A stretch of DNA of 64,000 nucleotides from Sulfuricurvum sp. (GTDB taxonomy: Bacteria > Campylobacterota > Campylobacteria > Campylobacterales > Sulfurimonadaceae), in contig NZ_JAQTNN010000006.1 in the NCBI RefSeq assembly GCF_028713855.1, positions 1 to 64,000 on the forward strand, written 5' to 3'. Position 1 is the first letter of the stretch, and each line of letters starts with the position of its first letter. The translations under genes and the position numbers were made by a program. Shown one piece after another: positions 1 to 9,219 of the stretch. The notes under the pieces were generated by a model. That model was given only the letters and a program-made list of their open reading frames with translations, did not search any database and was not told the DNA's origin.

Positions 1-47
1 CCGATGTTACAATGTGGTTTTGTACGTTCAAATTTCTCTTTTGCCAT
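1..47 (-). CDS. tuf: Elongation factor Tu, N-terminal fragment
   Basis: Only the first 15 codons lie in the window; the gene runs off the left edge. The reading MAKEKFERTKPHCNIG is the signature EF-Tu N-terminus, with Cys where Val is usual before NIG. EF-Tu delivers aminoacyl-tRNA to the ribosome. A GGAGGAC-like Shine-Dalgarno sits just before the ATG. It follows four tRNA genes on the same strand, the same order as the E. coli thrU-tyrU-glyT-thrT-tufB operon, so it is probably co-transcribed with them from the promoter at 636-664. Confidence 0.93.
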   Translation of the reverse strand, partial: MAKEKFERTKPHCNI

Positions 48-143
48 AGTGTCCTCCGACTGAATGTGTAAATTAATTTGGAATTATACCAAAAAACAGC
101 TGAAATAGCTTTCAAGCTTTCAAAAAAATTACAATATTATTAC

Positions 144-218
<75 letters not shown>

Positions 219-316
219 ATAAAATAATGATAAAATGTATTTTGGAAGCTTAAAAACTATTTTACGTTTTAAGGTAATGATGAAGTAAATATTGCGAATT
301 GTACTTCAGCTCCCAG

Positions 317-393
<77 letters not shown>

Positions 394-396
394 AGA

Positions 397-482
<86 letters not shown>

Positions 483-538
483 ACGGCCATAATCTGGTCT
501 AACACTGATAAATGTAATGCGTTTCCGATTTCATTCAA

Positions 539-615
539 TGGTGCCGGCACGAGGATTTGAACCCCGGGCCTATTGATTACAAATCAATTGCTCTAGCCAA
601 CTGAGCTATGCCGGC
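539..615 (-). tRNA. tRNA-Thr (anticodon TGT)
   Basis: First tRNA of the cluster in transcription order. Acceptor GCCGGCA/TGCCGGC, anticodon arm TTGAT-TTGTAATCAA with anticodon TGT, T loop GTTCAAATC, encoded CCA. Having both Thr anticodons (TGT and GGT) flanking Tyr and Gly matches the classical tufB-type cluster. Confidence 0.96.
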
Positions 616-635
616 ATTGGTGAAATGGAGCCGAA

Positions 636-664
636 ATTATATACACTCTTTTCTAAAAAGTCAA
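636..664 (-). promoter_or_regulatory. Sigma-70 promoter of the tRNA-tuf operon
   Basis: On the minus strand a -35 box TTGACT is followed after exactly 17 bases by a perfect -10 box TATAAT. Transcription would begin about 7 bases further on, roughly 15 bases before tRNA-Thr(TGT). The good -35 box is unusual for this phylum, where -35 elements are normally weak, and fits a highly expressed stable-RNA operon. Confidence 0.85.
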
Positions 665-681
665 GCCTATTTGAAAGAAAA

Positions 682-1419
682 TCAAACAATCGAATAAACG
701 ACCTCTTTTTTCTTTTTCGTCTCTATGATTTCGCGTACAACTAAACCCTCGATATTCATTGCCAATAACCCGTTTATCGTCGATATTTGATGCTTTGCCG
801 CTTCACGCAGTACGATTCCCCGATATGCCTTCGCCCAATGGCTTATGACTTTTCCCTCTTTGAGAAATTTGAGAGTGACACTCGGTTTACTCGGTGAATA
901 GAACTTATCGTAAAACCCTGCGCGTAGATCAAGTATCTCCTGATCACCGATCATTTCATCCAATGCAGAGCTAAAATGCTCTTTATAATGTTTCTCGGGT
1001 ATAAAAGCTCCAATCGAAGAGCCTTGTTTGAGTTTATAGTCGGGCAGTGCATCATCCGCACGGATTGGACCAAAAAGATTAGAAAAGAGTATTGTCATAC
1101 TATCGATATAGCGCTGTGCATCTGTAGAGAGTGCTGAATAATTCAAATAATCATACGCTACTCCGTCATAACGCTCGATCGCTTTCATAGTCGGAACGGA
1201 TGCGAATGAGCTTCTATAACGTTGATGTTCTTTGGGATCTTTGATTCCGAATAGCGCATAGAGCTGTTCGTCACTTCCGCTTTTCGTAAGATTTTCATAC
1301 TGCTCAATCACTTCGAGCCGTTTTGAATAAAGATCCGGGAACATAAGGCTTTCTTGATTGAGCGGAGGGAGAACTCCCCCCTCCCGTTTTCCTTCACTCG
1401 GTGAAAAAAGGATAATCAT
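682..1419 (-). CDS. yaaA: YaaA family peroxide-stress protein (DUF328)
   Basis: 245 residues starting MIILFSPSEGK, the conserved N-terminal signature of the YaaA/DUF328 family. In E. coli YaaA lowers free intracellular iron during peroxide stress and binds DNA; the role here is inferred from that family. The length matches the family (about 250). The start ATG overlaps the stop of the upstream antiporter gene as TGATG, so translation is probably coupled. Confidence 0.8.
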   Translation of the reverse strand: MIILFSPSEGKREGGVLPPLNQESLMFPDLYSKRLEVIEQYENLTKSGSDEQLYALFGIKDPKEHQRYRSSFASVPTMKAIERYDGVAYDYLNYSALSTDAQRYIDSMTILFSNLFGPIRADDALPDYKLKQGSSIGAFIPEKHYKEHFSSALDEMIGDQEILDLRAGFYDKFYSPSKPSVTLKFLKEGKVISHWAKAYRGIVLREAAKHQISTINGLLAMNIEGLVVREIIETKKKKEVVYSIV

Positions 1420-2570
1420 CAGTAATAGGCGGCGATAATAGCGTAGCTGAGAAAGAACATCATATGTGATGCCCCTTCAAAATAGTTCGTCTCACCCTCA
1501 TCGGTCGTTTTCCAAACTAATAAAATAGTTAGTAGTAATGCCCCGATTTGAAGCGGATTAAAATCAAGTGTGAGATTTATTCCGGAGAAGTATGCCAACA
1601 TCATCAAAATCGGTACGGTAAGTATAATCGAAACTGTTGAGGCCCCCATAGCGATGTTAACAACGCGCTGAATCTGATCGTTCCGCGCCGCACGCACTGC
1701 CGTAAATATCTCTGGACTCACACTGATAATCGCGATAACCAATCCGGCAAGACCGGCTGATATCCCATATTCCCGTGCAAGAACAACCCCATTTCCAGCA
1801 AAAAGTTCCGCACCGAAGGCAATAACGGCAATAAAGCCAAATATGGCAATGAAGTTAATCGGGGTACTCAGATGCTCAAAAACATAATCACTTGAATCAC
1901 TTTCATCAATTTCTGCGTCTTCCTCTTCTTGAAGTTTTCGTTTTAGACGAAAAAAGCGGCTTCGAGCCGTCGCTTTGAAAAAGTGAGTATGCGTACGGGT
2001 CTGGAAAATAAAAATGATGATATAAAAAAGGAGCAGTACCCCTGCGATTAAATGACTTACATGAGTTAGTGATTCAGTTCCGTGTTCGGTATGACTAAGA
2101 AGTCCCGGAACCAAAAGGGCACTGGAGGCAACAAACAAAACGGTGGTATAAGCACTCGATGTTTCTTTATTATGCTGTTGCTGGGTAAATGCTAGTCCCC
2201 CCAAAAAAACCGCAAGACCTAAAAGTACATTCAAGTCAACGATGACTGCAGAAATGATTCCCCCTTTGACCGTCTCTAACACATCAGGAGAGTGACGTAC
2301 CTCCAATAAGATAACGTATAGGAGAATAATCTCAACAGCAACCGCACTGAAAGTTAGGACAAAACTGCCATAAGGTTCATGAAGACGCTCAGAGAGGATA
2401 TCGGCCACTTCGGCAACCGTTAAAGAAAGTGCTGCAATCCCGATTGCGGCAAAGAGTGTTGAAAGTGAACCTTCGTGCTGTGCATTAAACATAAAAGCAA
2501 GTGCAATTGATGCAAAGCCGATAAAAATATCCCAATAATCTTCGATAAAGTAGCGTATCCGCCTGTCCAA
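1419..2570 (-). CDS. Ca2+/H+ antiporter, ChaA/CaCA family
   Basis: 383-residue multi-spanning membrane protein with about 11 hydrophobic helices. It has the family's paired alpha-repeat feel: HEPYGSFVLTFSAVAVEI near residue 64 and a second acidic helix, ISVSPEIFTAVRAARND, near residue 283. It should exchange cytoplasmic Ca2+ (or Na+/K+) for protons. A cytoplasmic loop rich in Lys/Arg then Glu/Asp lies around residues 196-228. The apparent start is TTG with AAAGGA about 8 bases upstream; no ATG or GTG lies nearby in frame. Confidence 0.75.
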   Translation of the reverse strand: MDRRIRYFIEDYWDIFIGFASIALAFMFNAQHEGSLSTLFAAIGIAALSLTVAEVADILSERLHEPYGSFVLTFSAVAVEIILLYVILLEVRHSPDVLETVKGGIISAVIVDLNVLLGLAVFLGGLAFTQQQHNKETSSAYTTVLFVASSALLVPGLLSHTEHGTESLTHVSHLIAGVLLLFYIIIFIFQTRTHTHFFKATARSRFFRLKRKLQEEEDAEIDESDSSDYVFEHLSTPINFIAIFGFIAVIAFGAELFAGNGVVLAREYGISAGLAGLVIAIISVSPEIFTAVRAARNDQIQRVVNIAMGASTVSIILTVPILMMLAYFSGINLTLDFNPLQIGALLLTILLVWKTTDEGETNYFEGASHMMFFLSYAIIAAYY

Positions 2571-2649
2571 AATTCAATCCTTTATAATTTAGCTATGAAT
2601 AGCTTTTAATAAAATAGTACCACATTTTATCCGATTAATGGAGGGATGG

Positions 2650-3603
2650 TTAAATCCACCCTTTTCGTTTGAAAATATAAACCGGCAAAATCGATGAAGT
2701 AATCATCATTGCGATAGAGAGCAGATACCCGTATTCCCAATGCAACTCAGGCAATAGATCAAAGTTCATTCCATAAATACTTGCAATCAAGGTGGGAGGG
2801 AGAAATACGACATTTACGATTGTAAACATCTTGATTACTTTATTTTGTTCAATACTCAAAACACCGACGAAGATATTTTGAAGATAATCAAGCCGCTCAA
2901 AATTAAAATCGGTATAGTCAATCAACGACTTAATATCTTTAAGCATAACGGTAACATCATGTTTGAGAGAGTGCTTATATTTACTTGACTTTAAAAATGC
3001 ACTCAGAATACGCTGTTTATCGTTGAGATTCTCCCGTATTTGCATATTCAAATCTTCTAACGACGAAATACGTTCCAATATCTCTTCGTCTTCATTCGTA
3101 TAATCGGTCAAGACATGTTTGCGGACACGGGTAATGTCTTTTGATAGTTTTTCAATGATATCGGCATCGGCATCGATCCGAATATCCAAAATCTGGCAAA
3201 AAATATCATACCCTGTCTCAAACTGTTTCGGAGTCGCAAAAAACTTCCGATTAAATTCATCAAACGTATAGAGCGTTGTATAACGGATCGAAATTAAAAG
3301 ATCCCGATAGAGGATAAACGATACGGTTTCATTGTGCGAATGGGGCGCGGAAGTCACCAAAAAGTAGCTGTTTATTTCAATACGATCGTTCTCTTCCCAA
3401 TAACGCGAACTGATTTCAATCTCTTCCGTCTCTTGTTTGGTCGGAAATTTAATATTGAACGTATTCTCGATAAAAATAATCTCATCATACGTCGGCATCA
3501 GCATATCGATCCAGATGACTTTATCGATCACCTCTCCATCAAGCTCTGACATCGTATCGATAAACGCGATTGCGTTTTCATTGCGGACGTAACATTTAAT
3601 CAT
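2650..3603 (-). CDS. corA: CorA-type Mg2+ (divalent cation) channel
   Basis: 317 residues when started at the ATG at 3603, which has AGGA 9 bases upstream; a longer reading (342 aa) is possible but unlikely. The C-terminal transmembrane pair contains the diagnostic GMN motif (ASIYGMNFD) and ends in a basic KRKGWI tail. The long N-terminal region is the acidic and helical cytoplasmic funnel typical of CorA. It overlaps the end of the upstream radical SAM gene by 8 bases. Confidence 0.9.
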   Translation of the reverse strand: MIKCYVRNENAIAFIDTMSELDGEVIDKVIWIDMLMPTYDEIIFIENTFNIKFPTKQETEEIEISSRYWEENDRIEINSYFLVTSAPHSHNETVSFILYRDLLISIRYTTLYTFDEFNRKFFATPKQFETGYDIFCQILDIRIDADADIIEKLSKDITRVRKHVLTDYTNEDEEILERISSLEDLNMQIRENLNDKQRILSAFLKSSKYKHSLKHDVTVMLKDIKSLIDYTDFNFERLDYLQNIFVGVLSIEQNKVIKMFTIVNVVFLPPTLIASIYGMNFDLLPELHWEYGYLLSIAMMITSSILPVYIFKRKGWI

Positions 3604-4486
3604 TGGGGTGTCCTTTCCTAAATCGCTCTTTGTAACTGCATTTTTGACACAGCTCCTCGCTGCATTGCCCATTGGCAAAACCCTCTTTTATTGCAAGAGA
3701 GCGTTTCGATGTCAGAATTTTACCCAAATTTGTCGCATGAAGGTTACCGAGATCAATAATCCCTTCTCCATCCAAACAACACGGTACGACTCGACCGTCT
3801 GCTAAAATAGCAATTTGTTTGCTCAAACCGTGACAATACCCCTCACTATTGAGCATCGTGTTATTTAAACTTGGCCACTCAAAATAGTGATCAAAATGGA
3901 GCAATATTTTGGAAGCAAGTCGGATTGATTGACGGTCACCGCTGATATGAGACATAATCGTTCCTCCCTCAAGGGCGAAGTGGCCTTCCAAAAGAGCAAA
4001 AAGTTTTTTATTAAACTCTTTTTCACTCCCTTGTTCATCCAAATTCCAAAGTCGTAAATTGATAAAAAAATCGCTTTGTGTTGAGAGTTTTTCATCACAC
4101 AACGCTAAAATCGGTTCCATATAAGATTCGAAGGCTCTGGAAACACTATTTTTATTAAAACTGTTCAATGAAATATTCACCTGTCGGATTGAGGGGTGAA
4201 AAAGTGCTTCACGCCGTAATGGGTCCAAATAAAATCCACTAGTGGTTATCATCACTTTAAAATTTAATTTTTGAGCAATGTCTAAATAATCTCTCAAATT
4301 TGACAATACCATCGGATCACCCATTACATGCAGTGCGATCTCATCAGTGTAAGGACGAAGTTCCTCTAAAACCGTTGCAAAAAAGGATAGTTCCATCGAC
4401 ACAGTCGGTTGATTTTTTGGTGGACAAAATGTACATGACAAGCCACATACATTCGTTACTTCAACATAGGCACGGAAAAACTTCAC
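3596..4486 (-). CDS. Radical SAM/SPASM domain protein, function unknown
   Basis: 296 residues from a GTG start at 4486, chosen because AAAGGA lies 6 bases before it; an in-frame TTG at 4504 has no such site. The N-terminal cluster motif is CGLSCTFC (C-x3-C-x2-C). The C-terminal half has SPASM-type cysteines: C-HGL, VVPCC, then CSEELCQKC. Such proteins bind a radical SAM 4Fe-4S cluster plus auxiliary clusters and often modify peptides or serve in cofactor maturation. No precursor peptide is obvious next to it; the neighbours are corA and a divergent thioredoxin. Confidence 0.8.
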   Translation of the reverse strand: MKFFRAYVEVTNVCGLSCTFCPPKNQPTVSMELSFFATVLEELRPYTDEIALHVMGDPMVLSNLRDYLDIAQKLNFKVMITTSGFYLDPLRREALFHPSIRQVNISLNSFNKNSVSRAFESYMEPILALCDEKLSTQSDFFINLRLWNLDEQGSEKEFNKKLFALLEGHFALEGGTIMSHISGDRQSIRLASKILLHFDHYFEWPSLNNTMLNSEGYCHGLSKQIAILADGRVVPCCLDGEGIIDLGNLHATNLGKILTSKRSLAIKEGFANGQCSEELCQKCSYKERFRKGHPND

Positions 4487-4492
4487 TATAAT
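4487..4492 (+). promoter_or_regulatory. -10 box of the thioredoxin gene, probably leaderless
   Basis: A perfect TATAAT ends only 6 bases before the ATG of the thioredoxin gene at 4499, and there is no Shine-Dalgarno before that ATG. If used, transcription would start at or within a base or two of the A of the ATG. Confidence 0.5.
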
Positions 4493-4498
4493 TCCTTT

Positions 4499-4822
4499 AT
4501 GCAAACTCTAGAAACGATCAATCAAACATTACATTCTAACGATGCAGTAATGCTCTATTTTAGCGCGCCGACCTGCAATGTATGTCATGCACTCAAGCCC
4601 AAACTCACCGAAGCTATTATGGACGAATTCCCAACCTTTGTTATTGAGAGCATTGATATCTCTGAAACTCCTGAAATCGCATCCCATTTTACCGTTTTTA
4701 CCATTCCGACGGTACTTATCTTTTTTCAGGGGAGAGAGTTTTTACGAAAAAGCCGACACATGAGCGTCGGTGAAGTGGTCGAAGATATCCGACGACCGTA
4801 TAACCTTATGGTAGAAAACTAA
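4499..4822 (+). CDS. Thioredoxin-family protein
   Basis: 107 residues with the thioredoxin fold order: beta strand MLYFSAP, active site CNVC (where classical thioredoxin has CGPC), a helix, and cis-Pro strand FTIPTVLIFFQG. It probably performs thiol-disulfide exchange in the cytoplasm, as there is no signal peptide. The altered CNVC active site suggests a specialised partner rather than general thioredoxin. It is transcribed divergently from the radical SAM gene and its 3' end overlaps the convergent TrmH gene by 17 bases. Confidence 0.85.
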   Translation: MQTLETINQTLHSNDAVMLYFSAPTCNVCHALKPKLTEAIMDEFPTFVIESIDISETPEIASHFTVFTIPTVLIFFQGREFLRKSRHMSVGEVVEDIRRPYNLMVEN

Positions 4823-5558
4823 CAATCCCTGCCGTCACGGCGACATTGAGCGATTCCACTCCTCGATGCATTTCTATGGATACACTGTGAGTCGAAGCGC
4901 GCATCACGGCATCGCTTACCCCCTCAGATTCATTCCCCAGTACAAAAATAGCGCGAGACGGAATCTTCAGCGTATGAATATCTTCTTTTGCGTGCGAAGA
5001 AAGAGTGATGATCGCCGTATCTCTTAATCCTAATATATCAGACAAATCTTCACAATAATAGATGGGGATTTTAAACAGGGTTCCCGCAGACGCTTTCATC
5101 ACCAAGGGTGAAAGTTTAGTGCTGTTGCGACGCGGCAAAATAATTCCGTCGATTTTACTCGCAGCGGCGGATCGGACAATCATCCCCAAATTTTGGGGGT
5201 TATTGATCCCATCAAGGGCTAAAAGACGAAAGGCACTCGGCAAATCGGTTTCAATATTGGAAGCACTGCGGTAATTACGTGATACTACATCGATCGCAAC
5301 ACCCTGATCCTGAGCACTATTTTTCGAAATGCGTGACAAAGATTCTTTGGTATGATATTTGATCTCCACACCGCGCATCTCTGCCAAGGCCATGATTTCT
5401 TCGATCGTATCATCGGTTCGGTTGCTTTTAGAGAGGTGAAGCTTATGAATCTGCACTTCATCATCCCGCAATACTTCAACCGCAACATTACGACCGTAAA
5501 GGGTAATCAGCGAATCAAAAAAGCGCTTTTTCTCTAAATATTCAGCAGAATCTTGCAT
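4806..5558 (-). CDS. TrmH/SpoU-family RNA 2'-O-methyltransferase
   Basis: 250 residues with an N-terminal substrate-binding domain (about 1-85) and a SPOUT knot domain. Motif 1 is NPQNLGMIVRSA, motif 2 FVLGNESEGVS and motif 3 ESLNVAVTAGI, the three SAM and catalytic motifs of SpoU enzymes. It should methylate a ribose 2'-OH in rRNA or tRNA. A second SpoU gene lies at 18666-19343, and I cannot say which is the true RlmB; this longer one has the RlmB-like domain arrangement. It directly follows tkt. Confidence 0.85.
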   Translation of the reverse strand: MQDSAEYLEKKRFFDSLITLYGRNVAVEVLRDDEVQIHKLHLSKSNRTDDTIEEIMALAEMRGVEIKYHTKESLSRISKNSAQDQGVAIDVVSRNYRSASNIETDLPSAFRLLALDGINNPQNLGMIVRSAAASKIDGIILPRRNSTKLSPLVMKASAGTLFKIPIYYCEDLSDILGLRDTAIITLSSHAKEDIHTLKIPSRAIFVLGNESEGVSDAVMRASTHSVSIEMHRGVESLNVAVTAGIVSFLP

Positions 5559-7474
5559 TAAATTTTAGATGCGATTGCTTCCGCAGTGAATCCAAATTTT
5601 TCAAACAATTTATCCGCCGGAGCACTGGCACCAAATCCATCCATAGCAACAACCGTATCGGCAAATCGATACCATTCCAATCCTCGAGCTGCTTCAATTG
5701 CAAGACGCTTGGTTCCCGGTTTGATAATCGAATCGATATAACTTTGAGGCTGTTCCAACAACAAATCAAAACACGGAACACTCACAATATTGGCCGTAAT
5801 GCCGCGCGATAAGAGAAGCTCAGCACTTTCAATTGCCAAGCCGACCTCCGAACCGGAAGCCATAATCGTTACGGTCGCATCAGAGTGCTCTATCAGTAAG
5901 TAACCGCCATTTTCAACATCACCGCGAACTGCAGCAGGCAGCAACGGAAGATTTTGACGAGAACATACAAAGGCTGAAGGAGAATGTTTCATCGCAAGAG
6001 CTTTTTGCCAACATTTGACATTTTCCGCTCCATCCGCCGGACGGTAAACATAGAAATTCGGCAATGCTCTGAATTGGCTTAAATGCTCGATCGGTTGATG
6101 GGTAGGTCCGTCTTCTCCGACACCGATACTGTCATGCGTCCAAATAAAGAAGTGTTGGATACCGCTCAACGCTGCAATACGTGCAGATGGTTTGAGGTAA
6201 TCGCTGAAGACAAAGAACGTCGCACTAAATGGCATAATCGGTCCATATAATGCCATCGCATTAGTAATGGATGCCATTGCATGCTCACGAATACCAAAAT
6301 GGATATTCTTCCCTTTAGGGAAATCGCCCATATTGACAAGTTCCGTTTTATTCGACGGACCTAGGTCGGCAGAGCCGCCCAAAAATCCTGGAATCGCTTT
6401 GGCAATTGCGTTCAAAATAATTCCGTTGGTGTTACGAGTCGCATCTGCCTTCTCGAATATCGGCCATATAATGCGGCTAAAATCTGGATTGAGAAGTTGC
6501 TCAAACGCTTCGTTTTGCTCAGAAAGAGGAAGTTCTTTAAGACGGTGATTCCATTCACGCTCTGCCAAGTCCCCTTTCTCAATTGCGCATCGGAAACGTT
6601 CCAATACATCCGCATCAACTGCAAAAGTTGCTTCAGGATCAAACCCCGCCGCAGTTTTTGACTCTTTAATGACATCATGTCCCAACGGTGCTCCGTGAGC
6701 ATGGTGCGTTCCTTCCATTTTACCGCCCCCTTTGGCGATTACGGTATTCGCAATGATGAGTACAGGACGCTTGATGGTTTTAGCCTGAGTCAGTGCACTA
6801 TCAATCTCTTCAAAATTATGGCCATCGATTTCCAACACCGCCCAGTTTTGAGATTCGAAGCGTTCGCGCATATTCTCGCTGAGACTCAGTTGCGTTGAAC
6901 CCTCGATAGTGATGCAGTTTGAATCGTAAATCAGCACCAGATTATCCAGTCCCATATGTCCAGCGATCGAGCAGGCTTCATAACTGATTCCCTCTTCGAG
7001 ATCCCCGTCACCGCACAGGCAGTAAACCTTATGATCGATCAATTCTGCCGTCTCAGAGTTCACCTTGTTTCCGACGTATGATGAAGCCATTGCAAAACCG
7101 ACCGCATTGGCAATCCCTTGCCCCAAGGGTCCTGTCGTGATCTCAATCCCTGCCGTATGACCGTACTCAGGATGCCCCGGTGTTTTGGAATCGAGTTGAC
7201 GAAAGTTTTTAAGATCATCTATTTCCAATCCGTATCCCCATAGATAATAGAGCGAATAGATCAGACCTGTTCCGTGTCCGCCTGAGAACACTAAACGGTC
7301 ACGATTAAGCCACTTAGGATTTTTTGGATTGTGATTGAGATACTCAGAAAGAACTACTGCAATATCTGCCAATCCCATCGGTGCGCCTGGATGACCTGAG
7401 TTTGCCTGTTGAACCATATCTGCCGCTAAAAAGCGGATTGTGTCTGCCATTTTTTGGCGCATTGTATTGCTCAT
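5558..7474 (-). CDS. tkt: Transketolase
   Basis: 638 residues, the normal length. Thiamine-diphosphate binding motif GDGDLEEGISYEA near residue 155, N-terminal LVFSGGHGTGL and C-terminal transketolase domain with GIREHAMASITNAMALYG. It moves two-carbon units between ketose and aldose phosphates in the pentose phosphate or Calvin-type pathways. The stop touches the start of the TrmH gene, and the upstream gene ispA ends 3 bases before its ATG, suggesting one operon. Confidence 0.95.
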   Translation of the reverse strand: MSNTMRQKMADTIRFLAADMVQQANSGHPGAPMGLADIAVVLSEYLNHNPKNPKWLNRDRLVFSGGHGTGLIYSLYYLWGYGLEIDDLKNFRQLDSKTPGHPEYGHTAGIEITTGPLGQGIANAVGFAMASSYVGNKVNSETAELIDHKVYCLCGDGDLEEGISYEACSIAGHMGLDNLVLIYDSNCITIEGSTQLSLSENMRERFESQNWAVLEIDGHNFEEIDSALTQAKTIKRPVLIIANTVIAKGGGKMEGTHHAHGAPLGHDVIKESKTAAGFDPEATFAVDADVLERFRCAIEKGDLAEREWNHRLKELPLSEQNEAFEQLLNPDFSRIIWPIFEKADATRNTNGIILNAIAKAIPGFLGGSADLGPSNKTELVNMGDFPKGKNIHFGIREHAMASITNAMALYGPIMPFSATFFVFSDYLKPSARIAALSGIQHFFIWTHDSIGVGEDGPTHQPIEHLSQFRALPNFYVYRPADGAENVKCWQKALAMKHSPSAFVCSRQNLPLLPAAVRGDVENGGYLLIEHSDATVTIMASGSEVGLAIESAELLLSRGITANIVSVPCFDLLLEQPQSYIDSIIKPGTKRLAIEAARGLEWYRFADTVVAMDGFGASAPADKLFEKFGFTAEAIASKI

Positions 7475-7477
7475 TGT

Positions 7478-8326
7478 TTAGTCCTTATGTCGGTTAATGT
7501 AATGGGTAAGTGTTGGTGACAATTCGCGTTGCAAGTTCTCATCAAAACTCTCCATCCCTTTGGTTATTTTATCGGCCAAAAGATCAGCTTCACTCATTGC
7601 CGTATCAAATCCAAGCAGAGTTACGAAACTATTTTTAGCTTCATCATTATGGGTTGTTTTACCCGCTTTTGCCTCATCGTGCGTAACATCAAGAATATCG
7701 TCTTGAATTTGGAACAATAATCCCAAATCAATCCCGAAATCATAAAGCTCGTTTGCAATATCATCGCGCCCGACGATAATGGCCCCCATCTGAAGCGATG
7801 CAGCAATCAATTTTCCTGTTTTATGAATATGAAGTATTTTTACTTGTTCTAGCTCTAAACGCTGATTTTCAAAATGACAATCAATCGCCTGACCCAAAAC
7901 CATACCGTTTACCCCGCCGTTGTGTGCAAGTGAACGAACCAATTTAACAATCACACGATCCGATAACGGTGCGTTAGAAAGGACTTCAAACGCATAAGTG
8001 TTCAATGCATCACCGGCTAAAATGGCACTCACTTCGTCGTATGTTTTGTGAAGAGTTGGGATACCTCGACGCAAATCGGCATTATCCATTGCAGGTAGAT
8101 CATCGTGAATTAAAGAGTAAGTGTGAAGTAATTCAACCGCTAATGCAACATGATAGGCGCTTTGAGTTAAAAGAGGATTATACGCTCGAACAACTCCGAG
8201 AAGAAGTGCCGGACGGAACCGTTTTCCACCACCGGTAAGCATTTGATGTAACGATAATTCATAATGGGGGTGAAAGCTCTCTACAGTTGGAAGGTGTGAC
8301 CCCAAAAACGCTTCAAACTGTTCCAT
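7478..8326 (-). CDS. ispA: Polyprenyl (farnesyl/geranyl) diphosphate synthase
   Basis: 282 residues. First Asp-rich motif DDLPAMDNADLRRG near residue 75 and second motif QIQDDILD near residue 208 are those of short-chain trans-prenyltransferases. The 4-residue insert in the first motif (DDLPAMD) is typical of bacterial FPP and GGPP synthases. It condenses isopentenyl diphosphate with allylic diphosphates, feeding quinone and undecaprenyl synthesis. Chain length cannot be decided by eye. Confidence 0.92.
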   Translation of the reverse strand: MEQFEAFLGSHLPTVESFHPHYELSLHQMLTGGGKRFRPALLLGVVRAYNPLLTQSAYHVALAVELLHTYSLIHDDLPAMDNADLRRGIPTLHKTYDEVSAILAGDALNTYAFEVLSNAPLSDRVIVKLVRSLAHNGGVNGMVLGQAIDCHFENQRLELEQVKILHIHKTGKLIAASLQMGAIIVGRDDIANELYDFGIDLGLLFQIQDDILDVTHDEAKAGKTTHNDEAKNSFVTLLGFDTAMSEADLLADKITKGMESFDENLQRELSPTLTHYINRHKD

Positions 8327-8369
8327 GAATATCCCACTATTTTTTAGTGAAATAGTACCACGACAGAGC

Positions 8370-8735
8370 TTATATCTTCTCGATTATTTCAGTAATACTG
8401 TTTTCATCATCAACCAAAACAACGGTCGGTTTATAATGTTCAAGTTCGGCATCATTATAGGTGGCATACGCAACAATAATGATTTTATCACCTTTATGCA
8501 CTTTACGTGCTGCAGCTCCGTTAAGACAAATATCACGCTGACCACGCTCACCGAGAATAATATAGGTAGAGAACCGCTCACCGTTATTGATGTTGAGAAT
8601 CTCCACTTTTTGGCCCACACGCATTTTAGAGGCTTCAAGAAGTTCTTCATCAATGGTGATGGAACCGACGTAATTGAGATTAGCGTCGGTGACCGTAGCA
8701 CGGTGAATTTTACTGTAAAGCATTTCGATCAACAT
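8370..8735 (-). CDS. panD: Aspartate 1-decarboxylase (pyruvoyl enzyme)
   Basis: 121 residues, close to the Helicobacter and Campylobacter PanD sequences ([21 protein letters not shown]). The self-cleavage site is Gly-Ser in NYVGSIT, where Ser becomes the pyruvoyl group. It makes beta-alanine from aspartate for pantothenate and coenzyme A. Start ATG at 8735 gives MLIEML; an internal ATG four codons on is also possible. It sits between the ferredoxin gene and ispA. Confidence 0.95.
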   Translation of the reverse strand: MLIEMLYSKIHRATVTDANLNYVGSITIDEELLEASKMRVGQKVEILNINNGERFSTYIILGERGQRDICLNGAAARKVHKGDKIIIVAYATYNDAELEHYKPTVVLVDDENSITEIIEKI

Positions 8736-8738
8736 TGA

Positions 8739-9113
8739 TCAGCGCCCCATCTGCTTCATCATGTCAGCAGGGCTGATCGGTGCATCCCATAAATCAGAAG
8801 GGATAACATATTCTTCCACCACTTCGCCGCCGATAATATGACGATCAATAATTTCATTGATTTTTTCTTTAGTAAGTCCCGCGTACATAACATGACCCGG
8901 TTCGACCAACATAATCGGTCCGACATTACAACGATTCATACATGAAGTGCGGATCGGTTGTACGGTTGCAATAAGACCTTTTTGCATTAATACTTGAGCC
9001 AAATGTTGGAACAAATCCTGAGTCTGCGGATTCACACAACTCGGTTTTGGCATGCCCGGGGGGGAACTTTGCTCACATTTGAAAATATAAAACGCTGGTT
9101 GAGGGATACCCAT
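8739..9113 (-). CDS. Thioredoxin-like [2Fe-2S] ferredoxin-domain protein
   Basis: 124 residues. Cysteines occur in KCEQSSPPGMPKPSC near residues 13 and 26 and in RTSCMNRCNVGP near residues 58 and 62. That spacing and the CMxxC-xxGP ending match thioredoxin-like 2Fe-2S ferredoxins, related to NuoE C-terminal domains. It probably carries electrons as a soluble dimer, partner unknown. The cysteine-binding half is followed by a 35-residue tail without cysteine. Confidence 0.8.
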   Translation of the reverse strand: MGIPQPAFYIFKCEQSSPPGMPKPSCVNPQTQDLFQHLAQVLMQKGLIATVQPIRTSCMNRCNVGPIMLVEPGHVMYAGLTKEKINEIIDRHIIGGEVVEEYVIPSDLWDAPISPADMMKQMGR

Positions 9114-9219
9114 CTACTACTTCCTTGAAATCAGTGTGCTATGGACACCGCAAATTAATAACGGTATTATAGCCAAATCCTACTAGTGCATATTAAGCTC
9201 TAGTAAACAACTTATCGGT

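Noticed and set aside
4502-4504. TTG start extending the radical SAM gene into the thioredoxin start codon
   Set aside because: The GTG at 4486 has a proper AAAGGA site and the extra six codons are not needed for the fold.
8325-8738. 137-codon open frame on the plus strand across panD
   Set aside because: Exactly antisense to panD, whose identity is certain.
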